Shown: positions 40,401 to 46,018 of the stretch, piece after piece
How positions within the stretch are numbered: the stretch's first letter is position 1
Layout of the letters: the number at the start of each line of letters is the position of its first letter
DNA from: Nelumbo lutea
Lineage: Eukaryota; Streptophyta; Magnoliopsida; Proteales; Nelumbonaceae
Assembly: GCA_022828595.1 (NCBI GenBank)
Contig: JAKGHH010000001.1
Location: 120,788,999-120,852,998, forward strand
DNA: 64,000 nucleotides
Reading direction: 5' to 3'
Notes under the pieces: model-generated
What the model was told of the DNA's origin: nothing
The model's database searches: none
Seen by the model: only the letters and a program-made list of their open reading frames with translations
Translations under genes and position numbers: made by a program

Positions 40401-43400
40401 CCAAAGGTTTTCATCACTTCACTGAACCTGCCAAACCAAGCACATGGAGATTGTTTCAGTCCATAAATTGCCTTTTTGAGCCTACACACTTTGCCAGACT
40501 CCCCCTGAGCAACAAACCCTGGTGGTTGCTCCATATACACCTCCTCAACTAGATCACCATGCAGGAAGGCATTTTTGATGTCAAGTTGTACAAGAGGCCA
40601 ATCATACATAGCAGCTAATGAAATCAGCACCCGAACTGAACCAATCTTAGCCACAAGAGAAAATGTCTCCATATAGTCCACACCATACATCTGAGAATAA
40701 CACTTGGCCACCAACCTCGCTTTCAATCGCTCCACACTGCCATCAGGAAGAAACTTCACTGTGTAGACCCATTTACACCCAACTGTGTGCTTACCGGAAG
40801 GAAGAGCGGTGAGTTCCCATGTGTGATTATGTTGTAGAGCAGAGAGTTCTTCTTCCATTGCTTGCCGCCACCCTGGGGAGGCAAGAGCTTCCTGGACAGT
40901 CTTGGGAATGGGAACTGATGAGAGTAATGATATAAATTTGCAATGAGAAGCAGAAAGGTTAGCAGTAGAAACATAGTGTGAAATGGGGTGAGAAGTACAA
41001 GTGCGTTTACCTTTTCGCAGAGCAATAGGAAGATCAGAATCTGAAGGGGAAGGAGCAGTAGCAGGATCTGTCGACAGGGGCTGAAGTGGAGGAGGGCCCG
41101 ATGCACTTCTGCGGGTATACACTTGAGTGATTGGCGGCTTCTCAGTAGTAACAGGCATAGGATGTGCATCTGTAGTAGAAACAGGAGCTACTGGAAGGAT
41201 GTTCACAACAGGTACTGGAAGGGGAACCACAGAGGGAGAGGAAGAGACCCCAACATCCGAGAAGAATGGAACGGACTCAAAGAATGTGACATCAGAGCAC
41301 ACAAACGATTTATAGGATTTTGGGTTATAACACTTATACCCTTTCTGAGTCCTTGAGTAGCCAAGAAAGATACACTTAGTAGCTCGAGCATCTAGCTTGT
41401 CTAACCCAGGCCCCAAGTGTTGAACAAAACAAACACAACCAAAGATTCTTGGGGTAAGAGGAAATGGAGATAAAGTGGGAAACAACACGGAGAAAGGGGA
41501 TTGACTTCCAAGGATTGACATGAGCATCCGATTGATCAGAAAACAGGATGTGAGAACAGCATCACTCCAAAAATGTTTTGGGACATTCATATTAATCATC
41601 AAGGATCGAGCAGTTTCAAGAAGATGTCGATTTTTTCGTTCAGCTACACCATTCTGTTGTGGGGTGTAGGCACAAGAAGTTTGATGAATGATCCCATGAT
41701 GTTCTAGGTATTGCTGAAATGGTGAGGAGTTGTATTCTTTGGCATTATCGGAGCGAAGAATTTTAATATGAACACCAAATTGAGTGCGTATTTCAGCATA
41801 AAATTTTTGAAAAATAGGGAACAACTCACTACGATCTTTCATAAGATAAATCCATGTCATCCTTGAAAAATCATCAACAAAGATTACAAAATACTTATAC
41901 CCATTGTATGACACCACTTTAATTGGACCCCATACATCGGAATGAACTAAAGAGAAAGGACTTGAGACACGACTATCAACTCTTGGACTAAATGAGACTC
42001 TGATGTTTACCCAATTGACATGACTCACAGTCTAATGATGAAAGATGACTCAAGGAAGGAACCAGTAACTTCAAGGCCTTGAGAGAAGGATGACAAAGTC
42101 TGCAGTGCCATTGAAGAGGAGTAAGAGATGACTGAAAAGCTACTGGCCAGGCCCCAAGTGTTGAACAAAACAAACACAACCAAAGATTCTTGGGGTAAGA
42201 GGAAATGGAGATAAAGTGGGAAACAACACGGAGAAAGGGGATTGACTTCCAAGGATTGACATGAGCATCCGATTGATCAGAAAACAGGATGTGAGAACAG
42301 CATCACTCCAAAAATGTTTTGGGACATTCATATTAATCATCAAGGATCGAGCAGTTTCAAGAAGATGTCGATTTTTTCGTTCAGCTACACCATTCTGTTG
42401 TGGGGTGTAGGCACAAGAAGTTTGATGAATGATCCCATGATGTTCTAGGTATTGCTGAAATGGTGAGGAGTTGTATTCTTTGGCATTATCGGAGCGAAGA
42501 ATTTTAATATGAACACCAAATTGAGTGCGTATTTCAGCATAAAATTTTTGAAAAATAGGGAACAACTCACTACGATCTTTCATAAGATAAATCCATGTCA
42601 TCCTTGAAAAATCATCAACAAAGATTACAAAATACTTATACCCATTGTATGACACCACTTTAATTGGACCCCATACATCGGAATGAACTAAAGAGAAAGG
42701 ACTTGAGACACGACTATCAACTCTTGGACTAAATGAGACTCTGATGTTTACCCAATTGACATGACTCACAGTCTAATGATGAAAGATGACTCAAGGAAGG
42801 AACCAGTAACTTCAAGGCCTTGAGAGAAGGATGACAAAGTCTGCAGTGCCATTGAAGAGGAGTAAGAGATGACTGAAAAGCTACTGGAGGACCACCACCA
42901 TCAAGGTAATATAATCCACCTGCTTCATGCCCTCCACCAATCTTCCTCTCCGTCTTGAGATCCTGAAACACACAAGAAGAATGGTAGAAGGTTATAAAAC
43001 AATTAAGAGACTTTGTTAATCTGCTTACAGACATAAGGTTAAAAGGAAACTTAGGAACATATAAAACAGATGATAAAGACAAGGATGAGAGATTAACATC
43101 ACCAACACCACAGATAGGAGATGTAGAACCATTAGCAAGTGTAACTGTTTGAGGTGTGGAGGAGTGGGAAAGGGAGGAAAATACATCATGAGTCCCAGAC
43201 ATATGGTTTGAGGCCCCGGAGTTAATGATCCAGTGTGAGTCTTTGGAAGCTAAGCAAGCCATACCTGAATGGGCAAGTGTGGGGTGTTCTGCTGAGATGT
43301 TTGAATGAACTGCTCATATACTTCACGTGGTACACTCACCATTTCCTTCTTAGAAGCACAAGTAGATGTGGAGAGGATTGGGTCAGTTTGCTGACTTTCA

Positions 43401-45871
43401 GTAATTGTGTCACTACCCTTGTCCTAGCATGATTAGCCCAAGTGTTGGGTGCACCACGCAAATCATAGCAGAAATTAACTGTGTGCTCCTCTAAACCACA
43501 ATGTGTACACTTTCTCTGAGTATTACTCCTTCCTCTTCTCGGACCTCCCCCTAAGTCTCGGCCTCCAATCCGGCCACTAGCCCTGCTAAACATGTGACCA
43601 CCACGGTTGCTTGGGAGTCCACTCCTGACACCGCCACTTCTATTTCCACGACCACCCCCTTTAGTCACTACCAAACCAGATCTGTCAGAGAGAGAAGAAT
43701 GTTCTCCCGACTCAATAGATGTCCTCTTAAGACGAGCAAAGACTTCTTCAAGTGAGGGAAGAGCAGATCCTCCCAATATTTATGCTCTAACAGGCTCATA
43801 CTCAGCCTTCAACCCCACAAGAAACCTTGTCACATCAAGTTGCTCACGTTGTTGTTGTTGGATCTGAACATCTGATGTTAGAGGATGATACACATTAAGC
43901 TCATTATGAATGTTCCTCAAACTTGCATAGTACTCTTCTAAGCTTTGACTCCCTTGTTTCAAATTGAAATACTCTCGGTACAACTGATACACCCTAGTTG
44001 TATTGTCTTGTCCAGAGTATAACTTCTTAGCATGATCCCAGATTTCCCTAGCTGTATCTAGCAACATGAAGTTCACATTAATCTTTGGTTCCATGTTGTT
44101 CCAGAGCCATGTCATTATTTGTGCATCTACTTGTTCCCAGTCACTGAACTCAGGGGTATCAGAGGGAGGTTTCTCCTCTCTTACATGTTTTACCTTCCTC
44201 TTGGCCTTCAAGAACACCTCCATAGATTTTGCCCATGGTACATAATTCTCACCATTCAACTTGATGGATGTCATTTGAACACTTAAATAGTCTGGAGAAA
44301 GCATGACACCTGTTTTATTATCATCCCCATTTTCAAATGAAGCCATCTTAATTATTTCACCTTCAAATATACAACACAACCTCACACTCTTTCACAAGAC
44401 TTATCTCACTTATAACACCACCAATTCCAGCTTCTTTAAATACACATTACACACCACACACTAAGGCTGAAATCACTCAGTCTTCACATCAAACACCTGG
44501 GCTGCACACTGCAGGACCATTCACCATCAACACACTAAGACTGAAATCACTCAGTCCTCACATCAAACACTTGGGCTGCACACTGCAGAACTGGTTACAC
44601 ACAACGTATAGGAGATTACTTTTAAATATTTTGAAACATAGATACACCAATCACCACGACACAACCACCACCAATCTACTATTGTTGTGAACTTCAGCAG
44701 TCGACAACTCTTCTTTCAACATACATACGAAGAGAAATGCAGAGGAGCACGACTGAGATCCATATCAGTCACATTGAGCACCACCACAACCAACTTTTGA
44801 AACAAAAGGAAGCATTCGCAGTTCCTTACTTGGACAAACAACAGTAGCGTTCATACCTATACACATTCAGCCCTCTTCGATACTGAATAGAGGGTTTAGT
44901 ATACCACTCCAACGACCACCACAGCAACGACCGGAGGCATCCTCACCTCCAGGCCCACAAAACGACAGCTCCTTTTCAGCCCCTTATCGAACCTCCACTC
45001 AGGTCAATCGAAAAGGAAGAAGATGACTGTGAAAGTTGGCGGCGAACCCAGAAAGAGAACAGCAGCAAGAAAGAAATGAGGATACGACCTTACAGCTCTG
45101 ATACCATGTTAGTAAACCCTAGTAGATTCTAGGGTTGAAGTAGAGAAGAAGAAAGAAAAGAGAAAGAGGAAGAAGAAGATGAAGAAGAAGAAAGAAAAGG
45201 TTCGGCCAGACTAGAAGAGAGTCTAAATCACCCTTCCCTATCTGACCCACTTGTATTTATTCAAAAAACATAGAGTTACAGGAAATACCATTTTGTCCCT
45301 CATAGAAGATGGGACACATAACTTAAATACAGATACAATAGACCTTTCACTCTCAAGAAAGATAATCCAGAATGACCAAAATACCCCTGATCGAGCATTC
45401 TAACAATAACCAAGAAATTAAGAATAAGACTATCAAGAATTTAGCATGGAGTATACCGTCTAGCACAGGATGCATCTAAAAGGGAAAAGAAAGAAAACCT
45501 TGAGGAGGGAACTCAGGTTTAAACATGGGCGCTTCTGGTATCTTTGTTTTGCGCAATATCTGTCAAGGATACATGTTATGGTTTTATCTTACATTATACA
45601 TGTCAAAATCAATTCAAATTTCAGCAAGAGAAAGAGAGAAAGACCTCAAACATTTTGTTCTGCTTCTTCACGTAAGACATGATGAAAGACCCAATAAGTG
45701 GGACTTCCACCAACCAAACGAAGAGCTTCAATGCAAACCCTGTCAAATGAGGAGCTGGCACACGCAAGCATTTACCAATTAAAAGCATGTAAAACCAATT
45801 GATTCCCTTTTCTTTATCTCCTACTAACCTATAAAATGCTGATATTACAACAATTTACAAACTTAAAATGA

Positions 45872-45903
<32 letters not shown>

Positions 45904-46018
45904 ATCAGGCAGAGAACCAATGAACGAAAATAAGTTAACCTTTGATCTCTCCTGGTTCATACTTCACATCAGCCAAGTCAACATACTGCGCCGGCAATAT
46001 AACCCGCTTCTTCCCCAT
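1436..46018 (-). CDS. FAAH: Fatty acid amide hydrolase, 20-exon gene, intact
   Basis: Amidase-signature serine hydrolase that in plants cleaves N-acylethanolamines to free fatty acid and ethanolamine at endomembranes. Joined coding exons (minus strand, 5' to 3'): 46018-45940, 45754-45645, 45559-45499, 37748-37561, 37480-37351, 37142-37065, 36982-36835, 34048-33936, 33845-33770, 32633-32562, 19534-19483, 16936-16856, 16771-16688, 16499-16396, 16208-16116, 9419-9351, 9015-8951, 8513-8452, 1739-1644, 1495-1436. They total 1821 nt (606 aa) without stops or frameshifts, close to the 607 aa of Arabidopsis FAAH. Predicted triad: Lys204 in IKDDID, Ser280 in TGGSSSG, Ser304 in GSVRIPSS. The start is the ATG giving [15 protein letters not shown], collinear with the Arabidopsis N-terminus. 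Introns 3, 10, 15 and 18 hold LTR retrotransposons. What is inferred is that the gene is still expressed and spliced; cDNA would settle it. Confidence 0.95.
1644..1739 (-). CDS. FAAH: FAAH exon 19
   Basis: Encodes [20 protein letters not shown] and [12 protein letters not shown], 32 codons, phase 0, donor GTACTA. [15 protein letters not shown] is the C-terminal amidase motif. Confidence 0.95.
1776..1933 (+). repeat. Chromovirus LTR 5' fragment 1
   Basis: Begins tgtcatgtgcagcaatttac like the full LTR at 2873, then breaks off at a second LTR start. Confidence 0.7.
1934..1988 (+). repeat. Chromovirus LTR 5' fragment 2
   Basis: Another LTR start, joined directly to integrase coding sequence at about 1989. 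This marks an internal deletion that removed the rest of the LTR, gag and most of pol. Confidence 0.65.
1989..2843 (+). pseudogene. Integrase C-terminal half with chromodomain (chromovirus)
   Basis: An open frame of about 284 codons. It starts inside the integrase catalytic core ([16 protein letters not shown], then [16 protein letters not shown], which carries the catalytic Glu). The [19 protein letters not shown] region follows, then a C-terminal chromodomain ([16 protein letters not shown]), which classes the source as a Ty3/gypsy chromovirus. In those elements the chromodomain steers integration towards chromatin marks. The frame stays open to its natural stop at 2843, about 30 bp before the LTR. 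It has no 5' part, so no working integrase is expected. The intact frame suggests a fairly young deletion derivative. Confidence 0.88.
2873..3334 (+). repeat. Chromovirus full-length LTR
   Basis: 462 bp, bounded by TGTCA and TGACA inverted ends. Preceded by a purine tract (tggggaaaggat) and followed by the PBS. A TATA-like ctataaata lies near 3171. Confidence 0.8.
3337..3348 (+). other. Primer binding site (tRNA-Met type)
   Basis: tggtatcagagc, complementary to the 3' end of initiator tRNA-Met, two bases after the LTR. Confidence 0.75.
3349..3754. other. Intron 18 sequence with decayed repeats
   Basis: The first tens of bases look like chromovirus leader. A stretch with tatcccacatcggt and gggtatatatgtgcttgg (about 3430-3545) resembles LTR or TRIM fragments common in plants. 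No gene. Confidence 0.4.
3755..4033 (+). repeat. copia-1 5' LTR
   Basis: 279 bp, TGTTAAAG...GAAACA, with a (CTT)n run at 3949-3997 that is longer than in the 3' LTR. Confidence 0.88.
4127..7520 (+). pseudogene. copia-1 gag-pol remnant
   Basis: Remnant polyprotein. Visible in order: end of gag near the zinc knuckle ([18 protein letters not shown], 4195-4240), protease with an intact [13 protein letters not shown] (about 4440), GAG-pre-integrase ([11 protein letters not shown], 4810), integrase, reverse transcriptase (5813-6772; YVDDIVITG near 6610) and RNase H (about 7090-7440). Breaks: a 2-base deletion near 5025 that shifts frame inside integrase, TAA at 6769, 6985 and TAG codons near 7008, 7188 and 7201, and about 50 bp lost near 7475. 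Most stops equal C-to-T or G-to-A changes of CAA, CAG or TGG seen in copia-2. No function expected. Confidence 0.9.
7533..7787 (+). repeat. copia-1 3' LTR
   Basis: 255 bp, same ends as the 5' LTR and clearly similar throughout; shorter CTT run. Confidence 0.88.
7830..8052. mobile_element. Small inverted-repeat element (MITE-like)
   Basis: tatttgggagggcttt near 7835 is inverted at 8028 as gaagccctcccaaacaggcc. These ends resemble the GGGCCTGTTTGG ends of many plant MITEs. About 220 bp, non-coding, no clear target duplication. Confidence 0.5.
8452..8513 (-). CDS. FAAH: FAAH exon 18
   Basis: Encodes [20 protein letters not shown] and P, phase 0, donor GTAAGT. The NLLGxPAISVP string is a core amidase-signature motif. 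Intron 18 (6,712 bp) holds the chromovirus fragment and copia-1. Confidence 0.93.
8951..9015 (-). CDS. FAAH: FAAH exon 17
   Basis: Encodes [20 protein letters not shown] and VS, phase 1, donor GTCAGT. It continues the TPTTGxTAPxIPP motif begun in exon 16. Confidence 0.91.
9351..9419 (-). CDS. FAAH: FAAH exon 16
   Basis: Encodes [20 protein letters not shown] and PTT, phase 2, donor GTATGA. VDxIVTPTTG is a conserved amidase strand. Confidence 0.92.
9595..9882 (+). repeat. copia-2 5' LTR
   Basis: 288 bp, TGTTAGAG...GAAACA; its CTT/CTC-rich run is longer than that of the 3' LTR. Confidence 0.9.
9883..9894 (+). other. copia-2 primer binding site
   Basis: tggtatcagagc directly after the 5' LTR; initiator tRNA-Met type. 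Confidence 0.85.
10674..14907 (+). pseudogene. copia-2 gag-pol polyprotein, broken
   Basis: Gag starts at ATG 10674. The gag core ([19 protein letters not shown]) is followed by an RG-rich stretch and the zinc knuckle [14 protein letters not shown] (about 11493). Protease reads WIIDSRAS instead of DSGAS (about 11785), a likely inactivating Gly-to-Arg change. Integrase follows (RSNNG where RSDNG is expected, so a catalytic Asp is lost), then RT (YVDDIVITS, about 13945) and RNase H to the end. Breaks: TAG at 10921, TAA at 12571, frameshift near 12835, TGA at 13132 and 14143, TAA at 14629, TAG at 14816. Frames between the stops stay open, so decay is moderate. Confidence 0.92.
14915..15182 (+). 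repeat. copia-2 3' LTR
   Basis: 268 bp; matches the 5' LTR apart from scattered base changes and a shorter pyrimidine run. Confidence 0.9.
15183..15835. other. Intron 15 remainder
   Basis: AT-rich intron sequence after copia-2; no gene or repeat recognised. Confidence 0.5.
15836..16030 (+). repeat. tRNA-derived SINE-like sequence
   Basis: tagtctaatgg (A-box-like, 15847) and ggattcaagtc (B-box-like, about 15888) are spaced as in RNA polymerase III promoters. No proper acceptor or anticodon stems form, so this is not a working tRNA gene. A tail with two related tctctgtaatt/tccttgtaatt words follows. Could equally be a decayed tRNA gene. Confidence 0.4.
16116..16208 (-). CDS. FAAH: FAAH exon 15
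   Basis: Encodes [20 protein letters not shown] and [11 protein letters not shown], phase 2, donor GTATAG. The [18 protein letters not shown] string of the family is nearly unchanged. Intron 15 (6,696 bp) holds copia-2. Confidence 0.93.
16396..16499 (-). CDS. FAAH: FAAH exon 14
   Basis: Encodes [20 protein letters not shown] and [14 protein letters not shown], phase 2, donor GTATGT. PExxEMRxAHVxSIGS is conserved in plant FAAH. Confidence 0.92.
16688..16771 (-). CDS. FAAH: FAAH exon 13
   Basis: Encodes [20 protein letters not shown] and LSTIHGCE, 28 codons, phase 0, donor GTAAGT. Confidence 0.9.
16856..16936 (-). CDS. FAAH: FAAH exon 12
   Basis: Encodes 27 residues beginning [13 protein letters not shown] and ending [11 protein letters not shown], phase 0, donor [15 protein letters not shown] is conserved in plant FAAH. 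Confidence 0.9.
16937..18757. other. Intron 11, 3' part
   Basis: Long AT-rich intron sequence between exons 12 and 11; short ORFs only, none recognised. Confidence 0.5.
18762..19292. repeat. Near-perfect 71-bp inverted repeat
   Basis: Arms 18762-18832 and 19222-19292 match at 70 of 71 positions in opposite orientation, with a 389-bp loop. Next to the left arm, a roughly 70-bp segment with ataatggaatccc is duplicated in tandem (about 18815-18935). Lies in FAAH intron 11. Confidence 0.85.
19483..19534 (-). CDS. FAAH: FAAH exon 11
   Basis: Small 52-nt exon encoding (V)[17 protein letters not shown], phase 0, donor GTAATA. It matches the YAAILGSSxADRxxLKP segment of plant FAAH. Confidence 0.9.
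20030..20401 (-). pseudogene. L1-type LINE 3' fragment (RNase H)
   Basis: Minus-strand frame with [20 protein letters not shown] and [18 protein letters not shown], the C-terminal RNase H (RVT_3 type) of plant L1-like elements. The left end reads, on the minus strand, as a LINE 3' tail with AATAAATAAATAAA. 5'-truncated. Confidence 0.8.
20700..21615 (+). pseudogene. L1-type LINE 3' fragment (RNase H)
   Basis: An open frame of 232 codons (20791-21489) with [15 protein letters not shown] (end of the zf-RVT region), then [20 protein letters not shown] (RNase H start), [14 protein letters not shown] and [19 protein letters not shown] 3' tail ends in gataaaaaaaa near 21613. RNase H would act during target-primed reverse transcription, but the endonuclease and RT are absent: this is a 5'-truncated copy. 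It faces the related minus-strand copy at 20030-20401 tail-out, and lies in FAAH intron 10. Confidence 0.82.
21616..22947. other. Intron 10 sequence with loose repeats
   Basis: No gene. A word close to accataatcagccaagttt followed by aggttgta recurs at about 22490, 22565 and 22655, an imperfect spaced repeat. Confidence 0.45.
22953..23301 (+). repeat. copia-3 5' LTR
   Basis: 349 bp, TGTTGAGTTTGGG...TTTCTACT. Contains gtatataaatcaag near 23141, a likely TATA box. Confidence 0.88.
23302..23313 (+). other. copia-3 primer binding site
   Basis: tggtatcagagc directly after the 5' LTR. Confidence 0.82.
23779..28287 (+). pseudogene. copia-3 gag-pol polyprotein, broken
   Basis: Gag begins at ATG 23779 ([20 protein letters not shown] follows), with a zinc knuckle beginning CDYCKKPKH (about 24565). 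Protease reads [13 protein letters not shown] where DSGA is expected. Next come GAG-pre-integrase (25440), integrase ([10 protein letters not shown], about 25630), RT (26800-27700) and RNase H (27916-28287, ending SQLEGEC). The RT box reads YVNGIV in place of YVDDIV (about 27319), so both catalytic aspartates are gone. Stops include TAG at 24124, 26791, 27706, 27787, 27820 and 27907 and TAA at 27097. A 120-bp tandem duplication at 25059-25297 shifts the frame in protease. Confidence 0.9.
25059..25297 (+). repeat. 120-bp tandem duplication inside copia-3
   Basis: Unit 25059-25178 recurs from 25179. The second copy lacks two bases (ccctttgtcc versus ccctgtcc) and has a few substitutions, so it is out of frame. 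Confidence 0.85.
28282..28627 (+). repeat. copia-3 3' LTR
   Basis: 346 bp; close match to the 5' LTR with scattered base changes and small indels. Confidence 0.88.
28742..28985. repeat. 61-bp minisatellite, four copies
   Basis: The word taaagtg recurs at 28748, 28809, 28870 and 28931, an exact 61-bp period. Each unit reads cacttaaagtggttagagg, then ggaaa, ctccctcttcctaggg and tgacatgtgtca with drift. Right next to the copia-3 insertion. Confidence 0.85.
28986..30059. other. Intron 10 remainder
   Basis: AT-rich; no coding homology seen. Confidence 0.45.
30060..30780 (-). pseudogene. L1-type LINE fragment (zf-RVT region)
   Basis: Minus-strand frame 30608-30114 contains [40 protein letters not shown] and [15 protein letters not shown], the zinc-binding reverse-transcriptase-associated domain (zf-RVT) of plant LINEs with Cys/His ligands visible. 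Upstream on the same strand (30780-30620) more LINE-like coding sequence continues with stops. The RNase H part expected after zf-RVT is absent. Confidence 0.75.
30781..31375 (-). pseudogene. L1-type LINE fragment (RNase H)
   Basis: Minus-strand RNase H remnant: [18 protein letters not shown] at about 31280-31210, then broken frames with weak [12 protein letters not shown] and Trp-rich segments towards 30800. It lies upstream of the zf-RVT piece on the same strand, the reverse of the normal LINE order, so the two are separate insertions or a rearrangement. Confidence 0.6.
31871..32045 (-). repeat. RTE-type LINE 3' end fragment
   Basis: catcatcatatgcctggtcccaaacatatggggtcagctac at the left end. 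This string, followed by gaatcctgtttcaccatt, is the widespread 3' end of plant RTE LINEs (TGATGATG tail on the minus strand). Assigned from memory of such repeats. Confidence 0.55.
32288..32460 (-). repeat. RTE-type LINE 3' end fragment
   Basis: atcattatcatcatcatcatctatg followed by tatggggttggctacatgaa; same family and orientation as at 31871. Confidence 0.55.
32562..32633 (-). CDS. FAAH: FAAH exon 10
   Basis: Encodes [20 protein letters not shown] and DVML, phase 2, donor GTAAGA. The GPxAxxVED string is the conserved strand after the nucleophile loop. Intron 10, which follows, is 13,027 bp and carries copia-3. Confidence 0.92.
32634..33769. other. FAAH intron 9
   Basis: 1,136 bp of AT-rich intron sequence; nothing else recognised. 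Confidence 0.5.
33770..33845 (-). CDS. FAAH: FAAH exon 9 with nucleophile serine
   Basis: Encodes [20 protein letters not shown] and RTDMK. The Ser after the GGG run is residue 304, the acyl-enzyme nucleophile (Ser305 in Arabidopsis). Donor GTAAGG, phase 2. Confidence 0.95.
33936..34048 (-). CDS. FAAH: FAAH exon 8 with cis-serine
   Basis: Encodes [20 protein letters not shown] and [17 protein letters not shown]. The GGSSSG motif carries the bridging cis-Ser (residue 280; Ser281 in Arabidopsis). Phase 1 end, donor GTTGTA. Confidence 0.95.
34681..35092. repeat. 206-bp tandem duplication in FAAH intron 7
   Basis: Units 34681-34886 and 34887-35092 are nearly identical (differences include cacac/cacgc, aaccag/agccag, atattgg/attttgg). 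Both begin taatcac and end aatacttaatttaca. Confidence 0.9.
35170..35463. mobile_element. CATGG-ended MITE, copy B
   Basis: Begins gccaatgttttaaaaacc and ends ttcgaaaaccatg, flanked by GTGAAG on both sides (35164-35169 and 35464-35469), a 6-bp target duplication. Inside is rich in CCGGTTC, GACCG and similar words like copies A and C. Its short ORFs are by-products of this base composition. Confidence 0.7.
35553..35765 (-). repeat. RTE-type LINE 3' end fragment
   Basis: aagccttatcccaagtgtatgggatcagctatg followed by ccagttttgccatttcactct; same family as at 31871 and 32288. In FAAH intron 7. Confidence 0.5.
36835..36982 (-). CDS. FAAH: FAAH exon 7
   Basis: Encodes [20 protein letters not shown], then [15 protein letters not shown] core (here [20 protein letters not shown]), and ends in phase 2 within a Gly codon before donor GTAAAG. 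The KANMHELG string is diagnostic of the amidase-signature core. Confidence 0.94.
37065..37142 (-). CDS. FAAH: FAAH exon 6 with catalytic lysine
   Basis: Encodes [20 protein letters not shown] and CPYPTK. The Lys of IKDDID is residue 204 in my numbering, the general base of the Ser-cisSer-Lys triad (Lys205 in Arabidopsis). Donor GTAAGC, phase 1. Confidence 0.94.
37351..37480 (-). CDS. FAAH: FAAH exon 5
   Basis: Encodes [20 protein letters not shown] through [11 protein letters not shown], ending in phase 1 before donor GTACTG. The QAxASTRRFE helix precedes the catalytic lysine strand in amidase-signature enzymes. Confidence 0.93.
37561..37748 (-). CDS. FAAH: FAAH exon 4
   Basis: Completes a split Glu codon, then encodes [21 protein letters not shown] and [20 protein letters not shown] before donor GTAAGT. 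This is the segment leading into the amidase fold. KCLPxYDP and [13 protein letters not shown] are hallmark plant FAAH strings. Confidence 0.93.
38175..38917. mobile_element. Non-autonomous hAT-type transposon
   Basis: 743 bp in FAAH intron 3. Terminal inverted repeats cagtgttttaaaag and cttttaaatcactg begin with CAGTG, as in the hAT superfamily. It is flanked by a perfect 8-bp duplication GGGGGTTC (38167-38174 and 38918-38925), the hAT signature. No transposase is encoded. The subterminal regions are full of AGGCGC words. An internal hairpin has arms 38494-38592 and 38649-38748. Confidence 0.85.
38494..38748. repeat. Internal hairpin, arms of about 100 bp
   Basis: 38494-38592 is the inverted near-copy of 38649-38748 (shared word gacttgtttgggctggcc on one strand), with a 56-bp loop. 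It sits inside the hAT-type element. Confidence 0.88.
39077..39366 (-). repeat. copia-4 3' LTR
   Basis: 290 bp; plus-strand ends TGTTAGTAAACC and CATTCTAACA. Confidence 0.92.
39374..44346 (-). pseudogene. copia-4 gag-pol polyprotein, broken
   Basis: Gag starts at ATG 44346 (MASFENGDD). The zinc knuckle [14 protein letters not shown] is near 43505. Protease reads [13 protein letters not shown] (about 43230) with Asn in place of the catalytic Asp. Integrase, RT and RNase H form one long open frame of 884 codons (42028-39374), with RSDNAKEY in integrase, YVDDIVITG in RT (about 40310) and a natural end at YDIYSLA. Breaks: CAA-to-TAA-type stop near 43780 in gag, a frameshift near 43425, and a one-base insertion after CESCQLGKH (near 42010) that is present in both copies of the 741-bp duplication. 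Most of pol is readable but protease is dead and the frame is split. Confidence 0.93.
41406..42887 (-). repeat. 741-bp perfect tandem duplication in copia-4 integrase
   Basis: Units about 41406-42146 and 42147-42887 look identical by eye. Each covers the GAG-pre-integrase region and the integrase core. The unit is 247 codons, so it does not itself shift frame. Confidence 0.92.
44450..44590 (-). repeat. Leader tandem repeat in copia-4
   Basis: cacactaaggctgaaatcac... and cacactaagactgaaatcac..., each running to gggctgcacactgcag, repeat about 72 bp apart in the untranslated leader. Confidence 0.8.
45095..45106 (-). other. copia-4 primer binding site
   Basis: tggtatcagagc on the minus strand, directly inside the 5' LTR. 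Confidence 0.85.
45107..45405 (-). repeat. copia-4 5' LTR
   Basis: 299 bp; same ends as the 3' LTR, with small insertions such as an extra acataa near 45316. Confidence 0.92.
45499..45559 (-). CDS. FAAH: FAAH exon 3
   Basis: Short 61-nt exon encoding [20 protein letters not shown], ending in phase 1 before donor GTTTTC. It was found by its match to the conserved PMFxPEFPxQ of plant FAAH. The next exon lies 7.75 kb away, across copia-4 and a hAT element. Confidence 0.88.
45645..45754 (-). CDS. FAAH: FAAH exon 2
   Basis: Opens after acceptor CCAG and encodes [20 protein letters not shown] and on to a KKQNKMFE end, with donor GTCTTT. The hydrophobic, aromatic-rich stretch corresponds to the N-terminal membrane-facing segment of plant FAAH. 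Confidence 0.9.
45881..45902. repeat. (TA)n microsatellite
   Basis: Eleven TA units after an A-run, in FAAH intron 1. Confidence 0.95.
45940..46018 (-). CDS. FAAH: FAAH exon 1 (start codon)
   Basis: The ATG is at 46018-46016. The exon encodes [20 protein letters not shown] and the next six residues, ends in phase 1, and has donor GTTAAC. Residues 1-26 match the N-terminal helix region of plant FAAH. A (TA)n run at 45881-45902 lies in intron 1. Confidence 0.9.

Larger units (their letters stand above)
39077..45405 (-). mobile_element. Ty1/copia element copia-4, youngest
   Basis: 6.33 kb in FAAH intron 3, in the same orientation as the gene. 5' LTR 45107-45405, PBS 45095-45106, gag-pol, purine tract 39367-39379, 3' LTR 39077-39366. 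The flanks are a perfect 5-bp target duplication ATAAC (39072-39076, 45406-45410). The LTRs differ by only about six substitutions and a few indels. A 741-bp internal tandem duplication lengthens the element. Confidence 0.94.
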
